A DNA stretch of 64,000 nt from Nakamurella endophytica (GTDB taxonomy: Bacteria > Actinomycetota > Actinomycetes > Mycobacteriales > Nakamurellaceae): positions 62,001 to 126,000 of the forward strand of contig NZ_BMNA01000006.1 of NCBI RefSeq assembly GCF_014646215.1, in the 5' to 3' direction. The position numbers were made by a program, and so were the translations under genes. The number at the start of each line of letters is the position of its first letter. The stretch's first letter is position 1. The notes beneath the pieces are model-generated. The model was not told the DNA's origin. It searched no databases and worked only from the letters and a program-made list of their open reading frames with translations. This document shows, piece after piece, positions 27,691-38,955 of the stretch.

Positions 27691-28851
27691 ATGACCGCCT
27701 CGCAGGCCCTGGCGTCCGCCCGCTCCACGGTGGCGCCCTTCCACGTCATGCGGGTGCTGGCGGCCGCGGCCGACCGGGCCCGCACCGGGCGGCCGGTGTG
27801 GGACCTGACCGCCGGCCAGCCCTCCACGCCGGCGCCGGCGCCGGTGCGGGACGCCGCCCGCCGGTTCCTCGACGGGCACCTGCTCGGCTACACGCCCACC
27901 GCGGGGATCCCGGAGCTGCGACAGGCCATCGCCGGCCACTACCGCGACCGCTACGGCCTGGACGTCGACCCGGGACAGGTGTTCGTCACCACCGGCTCGT
28001 CCGGCGGATTCCTGCTGGCCTTCCTGGCCGCCTTCGACGCCGGCGACCGCGTCGGCCTGGCCCGCCCCGGCTACCCGGCCTACCGCAACATGCTGCAGGC
28101 GCTCGGTTGCCAGGTGGTCGAGCTGCCGTGCGACGCGGACGCCCGCTACCAGCCCACCGTCGAGCAGGTCGCCGGCGCGGAGCTCGCGGGCCTGGTGCTG
28201 GCCTCCCCGGCCAACCCGACCGGGACCATGGTCACCGGCGCCCAGCTCGCGGCGCTGGCCGCGCACTGCCGGGACACCGGGGTGCGCCTGGTCTCCGACG
28301 AGATCTACCACGGCATCACGTTCGCCGAGCCGGCCCGGTCCGCGTGGGAGACCGCGCGCGAGGGCATCGTGGTCAACTCGTTCTCCAAGTACTTCTGCAT
28401 GACGGGGTGGCGGATCGGCTGGCTGCTGCTGCCCACCGAGCTGGTCGACGCGGTCGACCGGCTGGCCGGCAACCTGGCCATCTGCCCGCCGGCGCTGGCC
28501 CAGTACGCCGCGGTCCACGCCTTCGAGGCGTACGACGAGTGCGACCGGCACGTCGCCCGCTACGGGTCGCAGCGCGACCTGCTGCTGGACGGCCTGCGCG
28601 CCCTGGGCGTGGCCACCACGGCACCACCGGACGGCGCCTTCTACGCGTACGCGGACGTGTCCGGCCTCACCGACGACTCCGCCGTGCTGGCCCGCGAACT
28701 GCTGGACACCGTCGGCCTGGCGCTGGCGCCGGGGGTCGACTTCGACCCGGTGGCCGGGCACCGCTTCGTGCGCCTGAGCTTCGCCGGCTCGGCCGAGACC
28801 ATCGACGGTGGGCTCGCCGCGCTCGGCCGCTACCTGTCGGCGGGCGGCTGA
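27691..28851 (+). CDS. PLP-dependent aminotransferase, class I fold
   Basis: 386 residues from the ATG at 27691 (another ATG is 9 bases upstream). It is a fold-type I enzyme with LTAGQPSTPAP at the N-terminus, GYTPTAGIPELRQAI, TTGSSGGFLLAF for phosphate contact, SPANPTG and SDEIYHGITF, the PLP-lysine in NSFSKYFCMTGWRIG, and C-terminal RLSFAGS. It probably transaminates an aromatic or aliphatic amino acid. No biosynthetic partner is adjacent. Confidence 0.92.
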   Translation: MTASQALASARSTVAPFHVMRVLAAAADRARTGRPVWDLTAGQPSTPAPAPVRDAARRFLDGHLLGYTPTAGIPELRQAIAGHYRDRYGLDVDPGQVFVTTGSSGGFLLAFLAAFDAGDRVGLARPGYPAYRNMLQALGCQVVELPCDADARYQPTVEQVAGAELAGLVLASPANPTGTMVTGAQLAALAAHCRDTGVRLVSDEIYHGITFAEPARSAWETAREGIVVNSFSKYFCMTGWRIGWLLLPTELVDAVDRLAGNLAICPPALAQYAAVHAFEAYDECDRHVARYGSQRDLLLDGLRALGVATTAPPDGAFYAYADVSGLTDDSAVLARELLDTVGLALAPGVDFDPVAGHRFVRLSFAGSAETIDGGLAALGRYLSAGG

Positions 28852-29266
28852 CCGCCGGTCGCGTGCCGGTGCGGCGCGGTTCCGTGCCGGTCCAGTGCGG
28901 GTCCAGTGCCGGTGTAGTGCCGGTGCAGTGCCGGTGCGATGCCCGTGCGATGCCGGGGGACGCCCGGGGACGGGCGCCCGGATCGGCGCCCGACCCGGGA
29001 GGGACCGGGGGAGACCCCGACGAGGTTCAGGGTCGGCCACCGAGGCGCCGCGACGGTCCGTCCCGGCATCGTGGACGTCGAGCGGGCGCCCGCACCGCCC
29101 GGGGACCGACCCCGCGGCGCCCGGCCAGCCCGCCGACCCGGCAGGCTTGCCGGGTCGAGCGGGCGCCCGCACCGCCCGGGGACCGACCCCGCGGCGCCCG
29201 GCCAGCCCGCCGACCCGGCAGGCTTGCCGGCAGGAGGCCGCACACGCGGCAGAGGGAGCAGTACCG
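28852..29266. other. Repeat-rich intergenic region upstream of small membrane protein
   Basis: About 415 bases without a credible gene. It holds imperfect 11-bp repeats based on AGTGCCGGTGC (about 28861-28965), an 8-bp stem that may terminate the aminotransferase mRNA (28971-28992, loop 6), and the exact 77-bp tandem duplication at 29077-29230, then the ribosome site of the next gene. Confidence 0.6.
29077..29230. repeat. Perfect 77-bp tandem duplication
   Basis: Copy 1 is 29077-29153 and copy 2 is 29154-29230; I find no difference between them. Each ends in a CCGGCA/TGCCGG hairpin-forming segment. The second copy ends 36 bases before the start codon of the small membrane protein, so the duplication lies in its promoter or leader. 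Confidence 0.95.
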
Positions 29267-29446
29267 ATGGACAGGGTTCTGAAGATCATCGGCCTGGTGG
29301 TCCTGGCGTGGCTGGCCATCGGGCTGGTCGGCGCCGTGCTCGGCTTCCTGGTCAAGGCGGTGTTCTGGGTCGCGGTCATCGCCGGTGGCGTCTACGCGGT
29401 CGGCGCGATCACCGCCAACCGCCGGCAGGTCCGCTCGCACCGCTGA
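29267..29446 (+). CDS. Small two-segment membrane protein (59 aa)
   Basis: ATG at 29267 with AGAGGGAG 9 bases upstream. The peptide starts MDRVLKIIGLVVLAWLAI; two hydrophobic segments (about 5-27 and 30-48) are joined by a Lys, and a basic tail NRRQVRSHR follows, giving a hairpin with both ends inside. There is no recognised family. It is followed by a strong terminator, so it is a single-gene unit with the duplicated leader. Confidence 0.75.
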   Translation: MDRVLKIIGLVVLAWLAIGLVGAVLGFLVKAVFWVAVIAGGVYAVGAITANRRQVRSHR

Positions 29447-29455
29447 CCACCCGCC

Positions 29456-29490
29456 GCGGACGGGCGGGCCCTGCGGCACCGCCCGTCCGC
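29456..29490 (+). terminator. Terminator of small membrane protein gene
   Basis: Perfect 12-bp stem (29456-29467 with 29479-29490). The downstream flank repeats parts of the right arm (GCACCGCCCGTCCGCCCG, several partial copies to about 29535), which could give alternative stems on either strand for the convergent HAD gene. Confidence 0.7.
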
Positions 29491-29582
29491 CCGGCACCGT
29501 CCGCCCGGCACCGCCCGTCCGCCCGGCACCGGCGCCCGCGTCACGCCGGGTGCGCCCGGCACCGCCCGTCGCGCCGCTCGGA

Positions 29583-30206
29583 TCAGACGGGCAGACCCAG
29601 CCGCCGCAGGTCCGCGCGGGCGCTGTCGGCGTCGGTGAACCCGATGCCGTGAATGCCGGCTGTCCGGGCGCCCTCGATGTTGTCCGGTCGGTCGTCGACG
29701 AACGCCACCCGGGACGGCTGCGCCCCCAGCCGGCGCAGCAGCTCGGCGAAGATCGCCGGGTCCGGCTTGATGATGCCGAGGTCACCGGAGAACAGCAGGT
29801 ACTCGAAGGCGGTGGACCAGTCGGACGACTCCACGATCCGGCCCATGGACGCCGGCGCGTTGGACAGCACGGCCAGCCGGACGCCCGCGTCGCGGAGGTC
29901 CTCGACGAGCCGCCAGACATCGGGGTGCACGACGTTCCATCCCCGGTCGTCGGCCTCGACCAGCGCCCGGACGACCTCGGGCTCCGGTTCCGGCAGGCCG
30001 AGGTGGCGGGCCACGCCGGTCCAGTACCGCGCGGGATCGGAATCCGTTTCGTACCCGCGGCGGCCCACCTCGTAGGCCGCCTCCAGGCGGCCCGGATCCG
30101 CGGCGAGCAGCCCGGCCAGCGTCGCGAAGGCCTGGCTGTGGGCGAGCACCACGTCACCGAGGTCGAAGACGACCCACTCCACCTGCGGGTCCACGGAATC
30201 CGTCAC
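29583..30206 (-). CDS. HAD-superfamily hydrolase, YihX-like
   Basis: 207 residues from a GTG at 30206. HAD motif 1 is FDLGDVV (nucleophile Asp; the second Asp of DxD is shifted, as in YihX-type and epoxide-hydrolase-N relatives), motif 2 is VLSNAP, motif 3 Lys is in GIIKPDP and motif 4 is FVDDRPDN. The helical cap follows motif 1. Likely a small-molecule phosphatase such as a sugar phosphatase. No ribosome site is seen at the GTG, so the start is tentative; an upstream in-frame ATG lies near 30269. Confidence 0.85.
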   Translation of the reverse strand: MTDSVDPQVEWVVFDLGDVVLAHSQAFATLAGLLAADPGRLEAAYEVGRRGYETDSDPARYWTGVARHLGLPEPEPEVVRALVEADDRGWNVVHPDVWRLVEDLRDAGVRLAVLSNAPASMGRIVESSDWSTAFEYLLFSGDLGIIKPDPAIFAELLRRLGAQPSRVAFVDDRPDNIEGARTAGIHGIGFTDADSARADLRRLGLPV

Positions 30207-30427
30207 GGCTGTCGATGCTCGCACGGCCCGATCGCCGGCCCGACGGGTGGCCCGTCGCCATCCCATCACCCGTTCGACCGGCCACGGACGGACCCGGGAG
30301 AAAAGCCCGCCGCACGATCGGGCGCAATATTCGCCGTGCGTATCTACGCGATTACAGCTCGTTTACGCTGATTCCGAGGCGCCGGTGGTCGGCACCGGCC
30401 CGACGGGGCGGAAAGGGGCGGCGCAGC

Positions 30428-33148
30428 GTGGCTCATCGTCCCTCCCGCCCGCAGGCCGACGTCGTCGTTCCGGCGGCCCGGGTCCCCATCCCGGCCGCCC
30501 TCCCGCCGGCCCGAGCGGTGGGTCAGCAGTCCGCGGACGGCGGTGGCGACCCGCTGGCCGACCTGCGCGGGCGGCTGGCCGAGCAGACCGCCCTGCGCGT
30601 GCAGGCGGAGGCGTCGGTGGCCGTCCTCACCGCCCGCGTGCGGGAGCGCGAACGGATCCTGCGGGCCGCCCAGGAGCTCGCCCGGGTCGGGGACTGGTCC
30701 TGGGACCTGCGCACCGGGCACATGTACTGGTCCGAACAGGTGCACCGGCTGGTCGGTCTCGATCCGGCGACGTCGCCGGCCGACTTCGATCGGTACATGT
30801 CGATGGTCGTCGACGAGGACCGGGACAGCAGCAGGACGCACGTCCTGCGGGCGGCGGAGACCGGCGAGGACATCGAGCTCGAGCACCGCGTCCTGCGTGC
30901 GGACGGATCCGTCCGCGAGATGTCCGTCCGCGGGCTTGCCGAACGGGACGCCGCCGGGACCGTCGTCAAGCTGACCGGCAGCATCCAGGACGTCACCGAG
31001 ATCCGCCAGGCGGCCCGGGACCTGCGGCGGTCGCGGGACCTGTTCGCCGGTGTGCTCGACGCGGCCACCCAGCAGTCGATCGTCGCCACCGATCCGCGGG
31101 GGCGGATCACCGTCTTCAACCGCGGTGCCGAGCGCATGCTCGGGTGGCTCGAGGACGACGTGCTGGGCACCTCGCACGAACGCCTCCACGACCCCGACGA
31201 GCTCGCCGAGCGCGCCGGGGAATCGGGGCTGCCAGCGGGTCACCCCGTGGTGCTGGCCCGGGCGGCCACCGGGGAGGCCGAGACCCGCCGGTGGACCCTG
31301 CGGACGCGGGACGGCCGCCGGCGCTGCGTCGAGGTGTCGGTGACCGCGATGCCCGGACCGGGCGGGACGACCGGCGGTTTCATCCTGGTCGGCACCGACA
31401 TCACCGAACGGCTGGCCGCCGAGCAGGCCCTCCGGGAGAGCGAGTCGCGGTTCCAGGACATGTTCCGGTACGCCCCGAACGGGATGATGCTCATCCGCCT
31501 GGGTTCCGACGTCGGCCGCTTCTCCCAGGTCAACGCGGCACTGTGCCGGCTGACCGGCTACTCCGAGGAGCAGCTGCTGCAGATGCGGGTGGTCGACCTG
31601 ACCGCCGACGAGGAGAAGCACCTGCACGTGGAACGGTTCGGCGCCATGGCCGCCGGTCAGCCGGCGGAGACCACGGCGGAGCGGCACTGGGTCCGCGCCG
31701 ACGGGCAGGACCTGTGGGTGCAGTTCAGCGTGACGCCGCGGGCCGGATCCACCGACTCCTACCTCATCGGGCAGGTCGAGGACATCACCGCCCGGCGGCA
31801 GGCCGAGGCCCGGTTGACGCACCAGGCGTTGCACGACGGCCTGACCGGGCTGCCCAACCGCATCCTGCTCACCGACCGCATCGAGCACGCCCTGGCGTCG
31901 GCCAAGCGGTCCGGCCACGCCGTCGGCGTGCTGTACCTGGACCTGGACGGCTTCAAGTCGATCAACGACACGGCCGGGCACGCCGCAGGCGACGACGTGC
32001 TCGTGCAGGTGGCGGGCCGGCTGACCCGGGCACTGCGGCCCGGCGACACGGTGGCCCGGCTGGGCGGGGACGAGTTCGTCGTGGTGTGCGAGACCCTGGA
32101 CGACGTCACGGTGGCCCAGCGCATCGCCCAGCGCATCCTGGACGCCGTCCGCCGCCCGTACCAGCACGGGAACCAGGTGCTGCGGCTCAGCGCGAGCGTC
32201 GGCATCTGCCTGTCGGAGACCGACGGCACGTCCACGGCCGCGCAGCTGCTCAACGCGGCGGACCAGGCCATGTACCGCGCCAAGGACGCGGGCCGCGACC
32301 GGATCCGGGTCAGCGGTGTGGACGACCCGGACCACGCCGCGCGCTCGGCCAGGGCCGCCCGCACCCTGCGGCTGCAGCGGGAGCTGACCGAGGCGGTGGC
32401 CCGCGACGAGTTCTTCTTCGTCGGGCAGCCGGTGCACCATGTGGACTCCGGCCGGGTGGCGGCGGTGGAGACCTTGATCCGGTGGCGTCACCCGGACCGC
32501 GGGGTGCTGGGCCCGGGTGAGTTCCTGGACGTCGCGGAGAGCGGCGACCACATCCTGGCGATGGGTCGCCGGGCGCTGTCGGAGTCCTGCCGGATGGCCG
32601 GCGACTGGGTCCGCGCGCTCGGGCCGGCGGCGCCGCCGGTGCACGTGAACGTCTCGGGACGGCAGCTTGAGTCCGGCAACCTGCACGACGACGTGCTGGC
32701 CGAGCTGGAAGCGCACGGGCTGCCGCCGGCGCAGCTCGTCCTGGAGCTGACCGAGACCCACATGCCGCTGCTGGCCGACTCGCTGCGCAAGGACCTGCTG
32801 CGCCTTCGGGAGCACGGCGTCATGGTGGCGATCGACGACCTCGGCACCGGCTACAGCAGCCTGAGCCGGATCACCGAGCTGCCCGTGGACATCCTGAAGA
32901 TCGACGTCAGCTTCGTCGCCGGCATCCTGACCGATCAGGCCTCCGCGGCGGTCGCCCGCGGCATCGTCGCCATCGGCGAGGGCATGGGCCTGTCGGTCAT
33001 CGCCGAGGGCGTCGAGACGCCGGAGCAGGCCACCACCCTGCGCGGGTACGGCTGTGGGCTGGTGCAGGGATACCACTACAGCCGGCCGCTGCCCGAGGAC
33101 GCCCTGATGGACTACCTCCGCGCGCACAACGGCGGCGCCCAGGGCTGA
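30428..33148 (+). CDS. PAS-PAS-PAS-GGDEF-EAL c-di-GMP signalling protein
   Basis: 906-residue protein from a GTG at 30428 with GAAAGGGG upstream. A short coiled segment (about 42-85) leads to three PAS/PAC units (about 80-195, 205-330, 340-458). The GGDEF domain has RLGGDEF at 544-550 with an RxxD inhibitory site (Arg537-Asp540) five residues before it, so a product-inhibited diguanylate cyclase is expected. The EAL domain reads ETL at 680-682 instead of EAL, but keeps the ELTET, IDDLGTGYSSL, LKID, AEGVET and QGYHYSRP blocks. It has no membrane segment, so it senses internal signals. A lower-GC stretch at 30330-30385 probably holds its promoter. Confidence 0.93.
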   Translation: MAHRPSRPQADVVVPAARVPIPAALPPARAVGQQSADGGGDPLADLRGRLAEQTALRVQAEASVAVLTARVRERERILRAAQELARVGDWSWDLRTGHMYWSEQVHRLVGLDPATSPADFDRYMSMVVDEDRDSSRTHVLRAAETGEDIELEHRVLRADGSVREMSVRGLAERDAAGTVVKLTGSIQDVTEIRQAARDLRRSRDLFAGVLDAATQQSIVATDPRGRITVFNRGAERMLGWLEDDVLGTSHERLHDPDELAERAGESGLPAGHPVVLARAATGEAETRRWTLRTRDGRRRCVEVSVTAMPGPGGTTGGFILVGTDITERLAAEQALRESESRFQDMFRYAPNGMMLIRLGSDVGRFSQVNAALCRLTGYSEEQLLQMRVVDLTADEEKHLHVERFGAMAAGQPAETTAERHWVRADGQDLWVQFSVTPRAGSTDSYLIGQVEDITARRQAEARLTHQALHDGLTGLPNRILLTDRIEHALASAKRSGHAVGVLYLDLDGFKSINDTAGHAAGDDVLVQVAGRLTRALRPGDTVARLGGDEFVVVCETLDDVTVAQRIAQRILDAVRRPYQHGNQVLRLSASVGICLSETDGTSTAAQLLNAADQAMYRAKDAGRDRIRVSGVDDPDHAARSARAARTLRLQRELTEAVARDEFFFVGQPVHHVDSGRVAAVETLIRWRHPDRGVLGPGEFLDVAESGDHILAMGRRALSESCRMAGDWVRALGPAAPPVHVNVSGRQLESGNLHDDVLAELEAHGLPPAQLVLELTETHMPLLADSLRKDLLRLREHGVMVAIDDLGTGYSSLSRITELPVDILKIDVSFVAGILTDQASAAVARGIVAIGEGMGLSVIAEGVETPEQATTLRGYGCGLVQGYHYSRPLPEDALMDYLRAHNGGAQG

Positions 33149-33521
33149 CCCGGCGGCCGGTCGGACCCCGGCACGGGCCCGCGTCCGCGGGTGGTGTGGC
33201 CGTCGGTGTCGGTCGGTGTCGGTCGGTGTCCCTCGGCGGCCGCGACGCCGGTCCACCGCACGCCGACCGGGCGTCGCCGTTTGGCGCGCCACGGTGCGGG
33301 AATCTCCGGCACAGATGTAGGTGGTCGCGCCGATCGGCGGGACCGGGCCTGGGTGGGCGTCAAAGCGTGGCGTCCCGGTCCGGCGGCCGCCGCAGGAGGT
33401 CGCCGTGTTCGACTCGTCCCCGTGCATCCGGTCCGGGACGGGCGGTCGCGCCTCCGGCCGGGCGGACTGACGTGGTGGACTCCGGGCAGGTGGCTCGGCA
33501 GCCGCGGCCCTGGGCCGGACG
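33149..33521. other. Intergenic region before glycosidase-GT fusion
   Basis: About 370 bases without a convincing gene. It contains a 10-bp tandem repeat ((C/G)GTCGGTGTC, three copies, 33201-33230) and a less GC-rich patch near 33295-33330, the only candidate promoter zone that I see. Confidence 0.5.
33201..33230. repeat. 10-bp tandem repeat x3
   Basis: Three units of (C/G)GTCGGTGTC, the second and third identical. Confidence 0.85.
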
Positions 33522-36136
33522 GTGACCGCCGCTCCCGGTGCCCTCTCGATCGACCAGGTCTTCCCCGCCGGCGCGCGCAGCATCGTCGCCGGTTTCGAGA
33601 GCACCCACCTGCCGGCCCACGGCGTGGACGTCGCCGAGCTGACCGGCCACACCACCCGGTGGCGGGACGACGTCGACGCGGTGCTGGCCGCCGGCGTTCG
33701 TCATTTCCGCTACCCGCTCCGCTGGCCGCGGATCGAGGCGGAGACCGGCCGGTTCGACTGGGCCGAGCCCGACCGGATCCTGGGCCACCTGCGGGACCAG
33801 GGCGCCGTGGTCGTCGCCGATTTGGTGCACCACACCAGCTATCCGCGGTGGATCACCGGAGGTTTCGCCGACCCGCGGTTCGGGGCGGCGTTCGTCCGCT
33901 ACGGCCGGGCGGTCGCCGACCGGTACCCGTGGCTGCTGGCCTACACGGTCTTCAACGAGCCGTTCGCCACCCTGTTCCTGGCCGGCCACGAGGCGCTCTG
34001 GCCGCCGTACCACCGTGGCGACGACGGCTTCGCCGGGCTGCTGACCTCGGTGCTGCCCGCCGTCGGCGAGCTGTCCCGCTGGTACGCCCAGGCCCTGCCG
34101 GACGCGGTGCACGTGTGGGTGGACACCGCCGAGCACCACCGCGGGGTGCGCGACGGCCACGCGCACGCGGCGATGGCCAACGACCGGCGGCACGTGGTCC
34201 TCGACCTGGTGCTCGGCCACGACCTGCGCGGCGACCGGCCGTACCTGCAGACCCTGCGCCGGTCCGGCGGCGCGTCGCTGCTGGACCTGGAACCCGCACC
34301 GGTCGACGTGCTGGGACTGGACTACTACTGCCACTCCGAGTGGTTCTACGACGAGCGTGGCGGTCACGCGCCACCGCCGCACCCCATCGGCTTCGCCGCC
34401 GTGGCGCAGTACTACGCCGAGCGGTACCGGCGACCGGTGCTGCTCACCGAGACCAACATCCGCGGCTTCCCGTCCGACCGGGCGTCCTGGCTCAAGTACG
34501 TGCTGCAGGAGTACGAGGACGCCGTCGCCCGCGGCGTCGACCTGCGCGGCCTGTGCTGGTTCCCGCAGGTCGACTCCTGCGACTGGGACTCGTTGCTGGC
34601 CCGACCGGGCCGCCGTGTGGACCCCGTCGGGGTCTGGAGCATCGACTCCGCGGGCGGCCGCCGCGCCACCAGCATGACCAGGGCCTGGGCCCTGGCCGCC
34701 GCCGGGCGGCCGTCCGCGGACCTGCCCGCCTACCGCCTGCAGGAGCCGTGCGCCAGCCAGCTCTCCGGGTACGGGCCGGCCATGAGCGGCTGGTCGTTCC
34801 AGGATCCGCCGGTCGACGAACTCCACCCACCGATCCCCGTGTCGAACCGAGCCACGCCCGGTGCCGAGCTCAGTCCCCGAGAGGTCCCTGCGATGACACC
34901 CACCCCCGCGACATCCAGGCTGTCGACCGCCGCGGCGGAGCCGAACGCCCTCCCCGCTGCCCGGATCGGCAGTCGCACATCCGATCTCGTGGTGCTGTCC
35001 CACCTCCGCTGGGACTGGGTCTGGCAGCGACCGCAGCACCTGGTCTCGCGGATGGCGCGGACCCGCGCCGCCGCGGGTGCCCGCACCTGGTTCGTCGAGG
35101 AACCCGTCGCCGGACCGGTCGGGGAGCCGACCCTCCGGCACGAGGAGCGGGACGGCATCGTTCGGGTCCGGCTGGAAGTGCCACCCGGCGGCTGTCCGAC
35201 GGAGCACCTGACCTTCGGTGCCGACGGCACCGCCTGCTACGGCGAGCTGCTGTCGGCCCTGGTCACCGGTACCGACGGTGCCGCCGGTGCCGAGCAGCCC
35301 GATCCGGACGTCTGGCTGTACACCCCGATGGCGCTGGAGACGGCCCGCGCGCTCGCCCCGGGTCGGCTGGTCTTCGACGTCATGGACGACCTGGCGGCGT
35401 TCCAGTCGGCGCCCGCCGGCCTGAAGCTGGCGCACCGGCGGGCGTTGACGGAGGCGGACCTGGTGTTCACCGGTGGCCGGTCGCTGGACCGCGGCGTCCG
35501 CGCGCAGCGCACCAGGGACGTGCACCTGTTCCCCAGCGGGGTGGACACCGGGCACTACGCCGCCTCGCGGGCGCTGCGGGCACCGCACCCGCGGCCGGTG
35601 GCCGGCTATGTCGGCGTCGTCGACGAGCGACTCGACCTGGACCTGCTGGCCGGCCTGGCCCGCGAGCTGCCGGACTGGGAGATCCGGGTGGTCGGGCCGG
35701 TGGCCAAGATCGACCCTGCGGATCTGCCGGCGGCGCCCAACCTCTGCTACGCCGGGCCGGCCTCCTACTCCGAGCTGCCGGCGGTGATGGCCGGTTTCGA
35801 CGTCGCCCTGATGCCGTTCGCGCTCAACGAGGCGACCCGGTCGATCAGCCCGACCAAGTCGCTGGAGTACCTGGCCGCCGGACTGCCGGTGGTCTCGACC
35901 CCGATCGCGGACGTCGTCGCCGACCTCGGTGACGTCGTCGACGTCGCCACGGACGCCGTGGCGTTCGCCGCGGCGTGCCGCTCGGCGGTGGCCGGAACCG
36001 CCGCCGCTCGCCGACGACGCGCCACGGCGGTGCTGGCACAGCGGGGGTGGGACCGGATAGCTGAGACCATGCACCAGCTGCTCGAGGAGTGCCGCACGGA
36101 CACCCGGGCCGCGACCGACCGACGGGGGGTGAGTGC

Positions 36137-36140
<4 letters not shown>
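33522..36140 (+). CDS. Glycosidase (clan GH-A, GH1-like) - GT4 glycosyltransferase fusion
   Basis: 872 residues without a stop, from a GTG at 33522. Residues about 15-415 form a TIM-barrel glycosidase: FRYPLRWPRIE, acid/base Glu146 in YTVFNEP, nucleophile Glu310 in LLTETNI, and the WFPQVDSCDW strand, close to GH1/GH5. There is no signal peptide, so it would act inside the cell. Residues about 480-850 form a GT-B glycosyltransferase: SHLRWDWVWQRPQHLVSRMA, FDVMDDLAAF, FPSGVDTGHY, and ISPTKSLEYLAAGLPVVST. At 34893 an in-frame ATG (Met458) follows GAGAGGT, so a separate GT of 415 residues could also be made. The stop overlaps the next gene, then glf. Confidence 0.85.
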
Positions 36141-37755
<1,615 letters not shown>

Positions 37756-37788
37756 CCGTCCGGCCCGGACCGCCGGGGCCGTGCCGTT

Positions 37789-38853
37789 TCAGGGCAGGGC
37801 GCGCCGGGTGATCGGGCCGAGCCGGGTCCCGTCCAGCGCCTCGCCGAGCACCGTCCGCCGGCGCAGCACCGGGCTGGCGGTGGCCTCCGCGGACCGCATC
37901 CCGATCATCAGGTCGCGGAGCGCGTCCCGCGCCGACCAGGTCGGCGACCAGCCGAGGTGCTCCCGGGCCCGGGTCGTGTCGATCAGCGGCGTGGCGAACG
38001 CCAGGTCGATCCACCCGGGGTCGAGCCGGTGCAGCCGCAGGGTCCAGCCGGCGGCCACCGCGGCCCGCACCACCGGCCGGGGCACCGCCACCGGCACGGC
38101 GTGCAGCACCTCCGCCAGCTCCCGCCGGGTGATCGGGTCGTCGGCCGACAGGTTGAACGCGCCGGCCACGCCGCGCTGCACGGCGTTGCGCACGGCCGCA
38201 GCGACGTCGCTGGTGTGCACGACCGGGATGGCGAACCGCTCGTCCAGGGGCAGCACCGGCACCAGGTCCAGGGTGGCGCGGGGCAGGAAGGCGGGCAGGC
38301 CGTAGCGCAGCAGTGCGCTGCCGGCCCGGCGCTGCAGGACGAGGCCGGGCCGCAGCCGGGTGATGACCGGCGGGTCGCCGGCCGCCTCGTGGGCGTCCAG
38401 CAGCCGCTCGGCCGCCGCCTTGTGCCGGCTGTAGGCCAGCGTCGGGATCCCGGTCGTCGGCCAGCTCTCGTCCACCCGGCCGCCCTCCGCCGGCCCGGCG
38501 GCGTAGGCGCCCACGGACGACATGTGGACCAGGTGGGGGATCTCCGCGCGGCGCGCCGCCTCCAGGACCGTCCGCAGCCCGCCGACGCCGACCCGTTCCA
38601 GGTAGCCGGTGTCCCGGGCGGGCTGGAAGGCCCAGACCAGGTTGACGACGGCGTCCGCACCGCGGAACACCGGCTCCAGCTCGTCGGCGGTGGTCCGGGC
38701 CAGATCCACCGACTGCCAGCGGGCGCCGTCGTACGGCGCTCCCTCCGGCGGCACCCGGCGGCACACGCCGACCAGGTCGTGGCCGTCCCCGGCGAAGGCC
38801 TCGAGCACGGCCGTCCCGACGTTGCCGCTGGCTCCCAGCACGACGATCCTCAC
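37789..38853 (-). CDS. NAD-dependent epimerase/dehydratase (extended SDR)
   Basis: 354 residues from a GTG at 38853. The Rossmann motif is VVLGASGNVGTAV, then MSSVGAYAAG and the active-site AYSRHKAAAE (Tyr-x3-Lys). The C-terminal half carries the substrate domain with ATPLIDTTRAREHLGWSPTWS, as in sugar-nucleotide epimerases. A GTG at 38904 would lengthen it by 17 residues but falls inside the terminator of the fasciclin gene, so I prefer 38853. It may act on nucleotide sugars for the glycan genes opposite. Confidence 0.88.
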   Translation of the reverse strand: MRIVVLGASGNVGTAVLEAFAGDGHDLVGVCRRVPPEGAPYDGARWQSVDLARTTADELEPVFRGADAVVNLVWAFQPARDTGYLERVGVGGLRTVLEAARRAEIPHLVHMSSVGAYAAGPAEGGRVDESWPTTGIPTLAYSRHKAAAERLLDAHEAAGDPPVITRLRPGLVLQRRAGSALLRYGLPAFLPRATLDLVPVLPLDERFAIPVVHTSDVAAAVRNAVQRGVAGAFNLSADDPITRRELAEVLHAVPVAVPRPVVRAAVAAGWTLRLHRLDPGWIDLAFATPLIDTTRAREHLGWSPTWSARDALRDLMIGMRSAEATASPVLRRRTVLGEALDGTRLGPITRRALP

Positions 38854-38900
38854 GGGTCCGTCGGTACCCGGGCGGGCAGCGGCCGAACCAGCGGGGACGA

Positions 38901-38934
38901 CCACGGCCCCGGCGAGGATCCGCCGGGGCCGTGG
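38901..38934 (-). terminator. Terminator of fasciclin lipoprotein gene
   Basis: Perfect 14-bp stem (38901-38914 with 38921-38934), loop AGGATC, 21 bases after the fasciclin stop in the minus direction. Confidence 0.75.
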
Positions 38935-38955
38935 GGTGGTGCCTGGTGCGGCCGG

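Noticed and set aside
28852..29266. Mobile-element scar suggested by direct repeats
   Set aside because: The 77-bp copies are adjacent with nothing between and no terminal inverted repeats or transposase remnants.
29447..29582. CRISPR-like array in GCACCGCCCGTCCGCCCG repeats
   Set aside because: Units are contiguous and degenerate, with no unique spacers; they look like terminator-associated repeats.
30344..33655. A 1103-codon minus-strand frame opposite the GGDEF-EAL gene
   Set aside because: It is the antisense of a well-conserved multi-domain gene; low-complexity product, no motifs.
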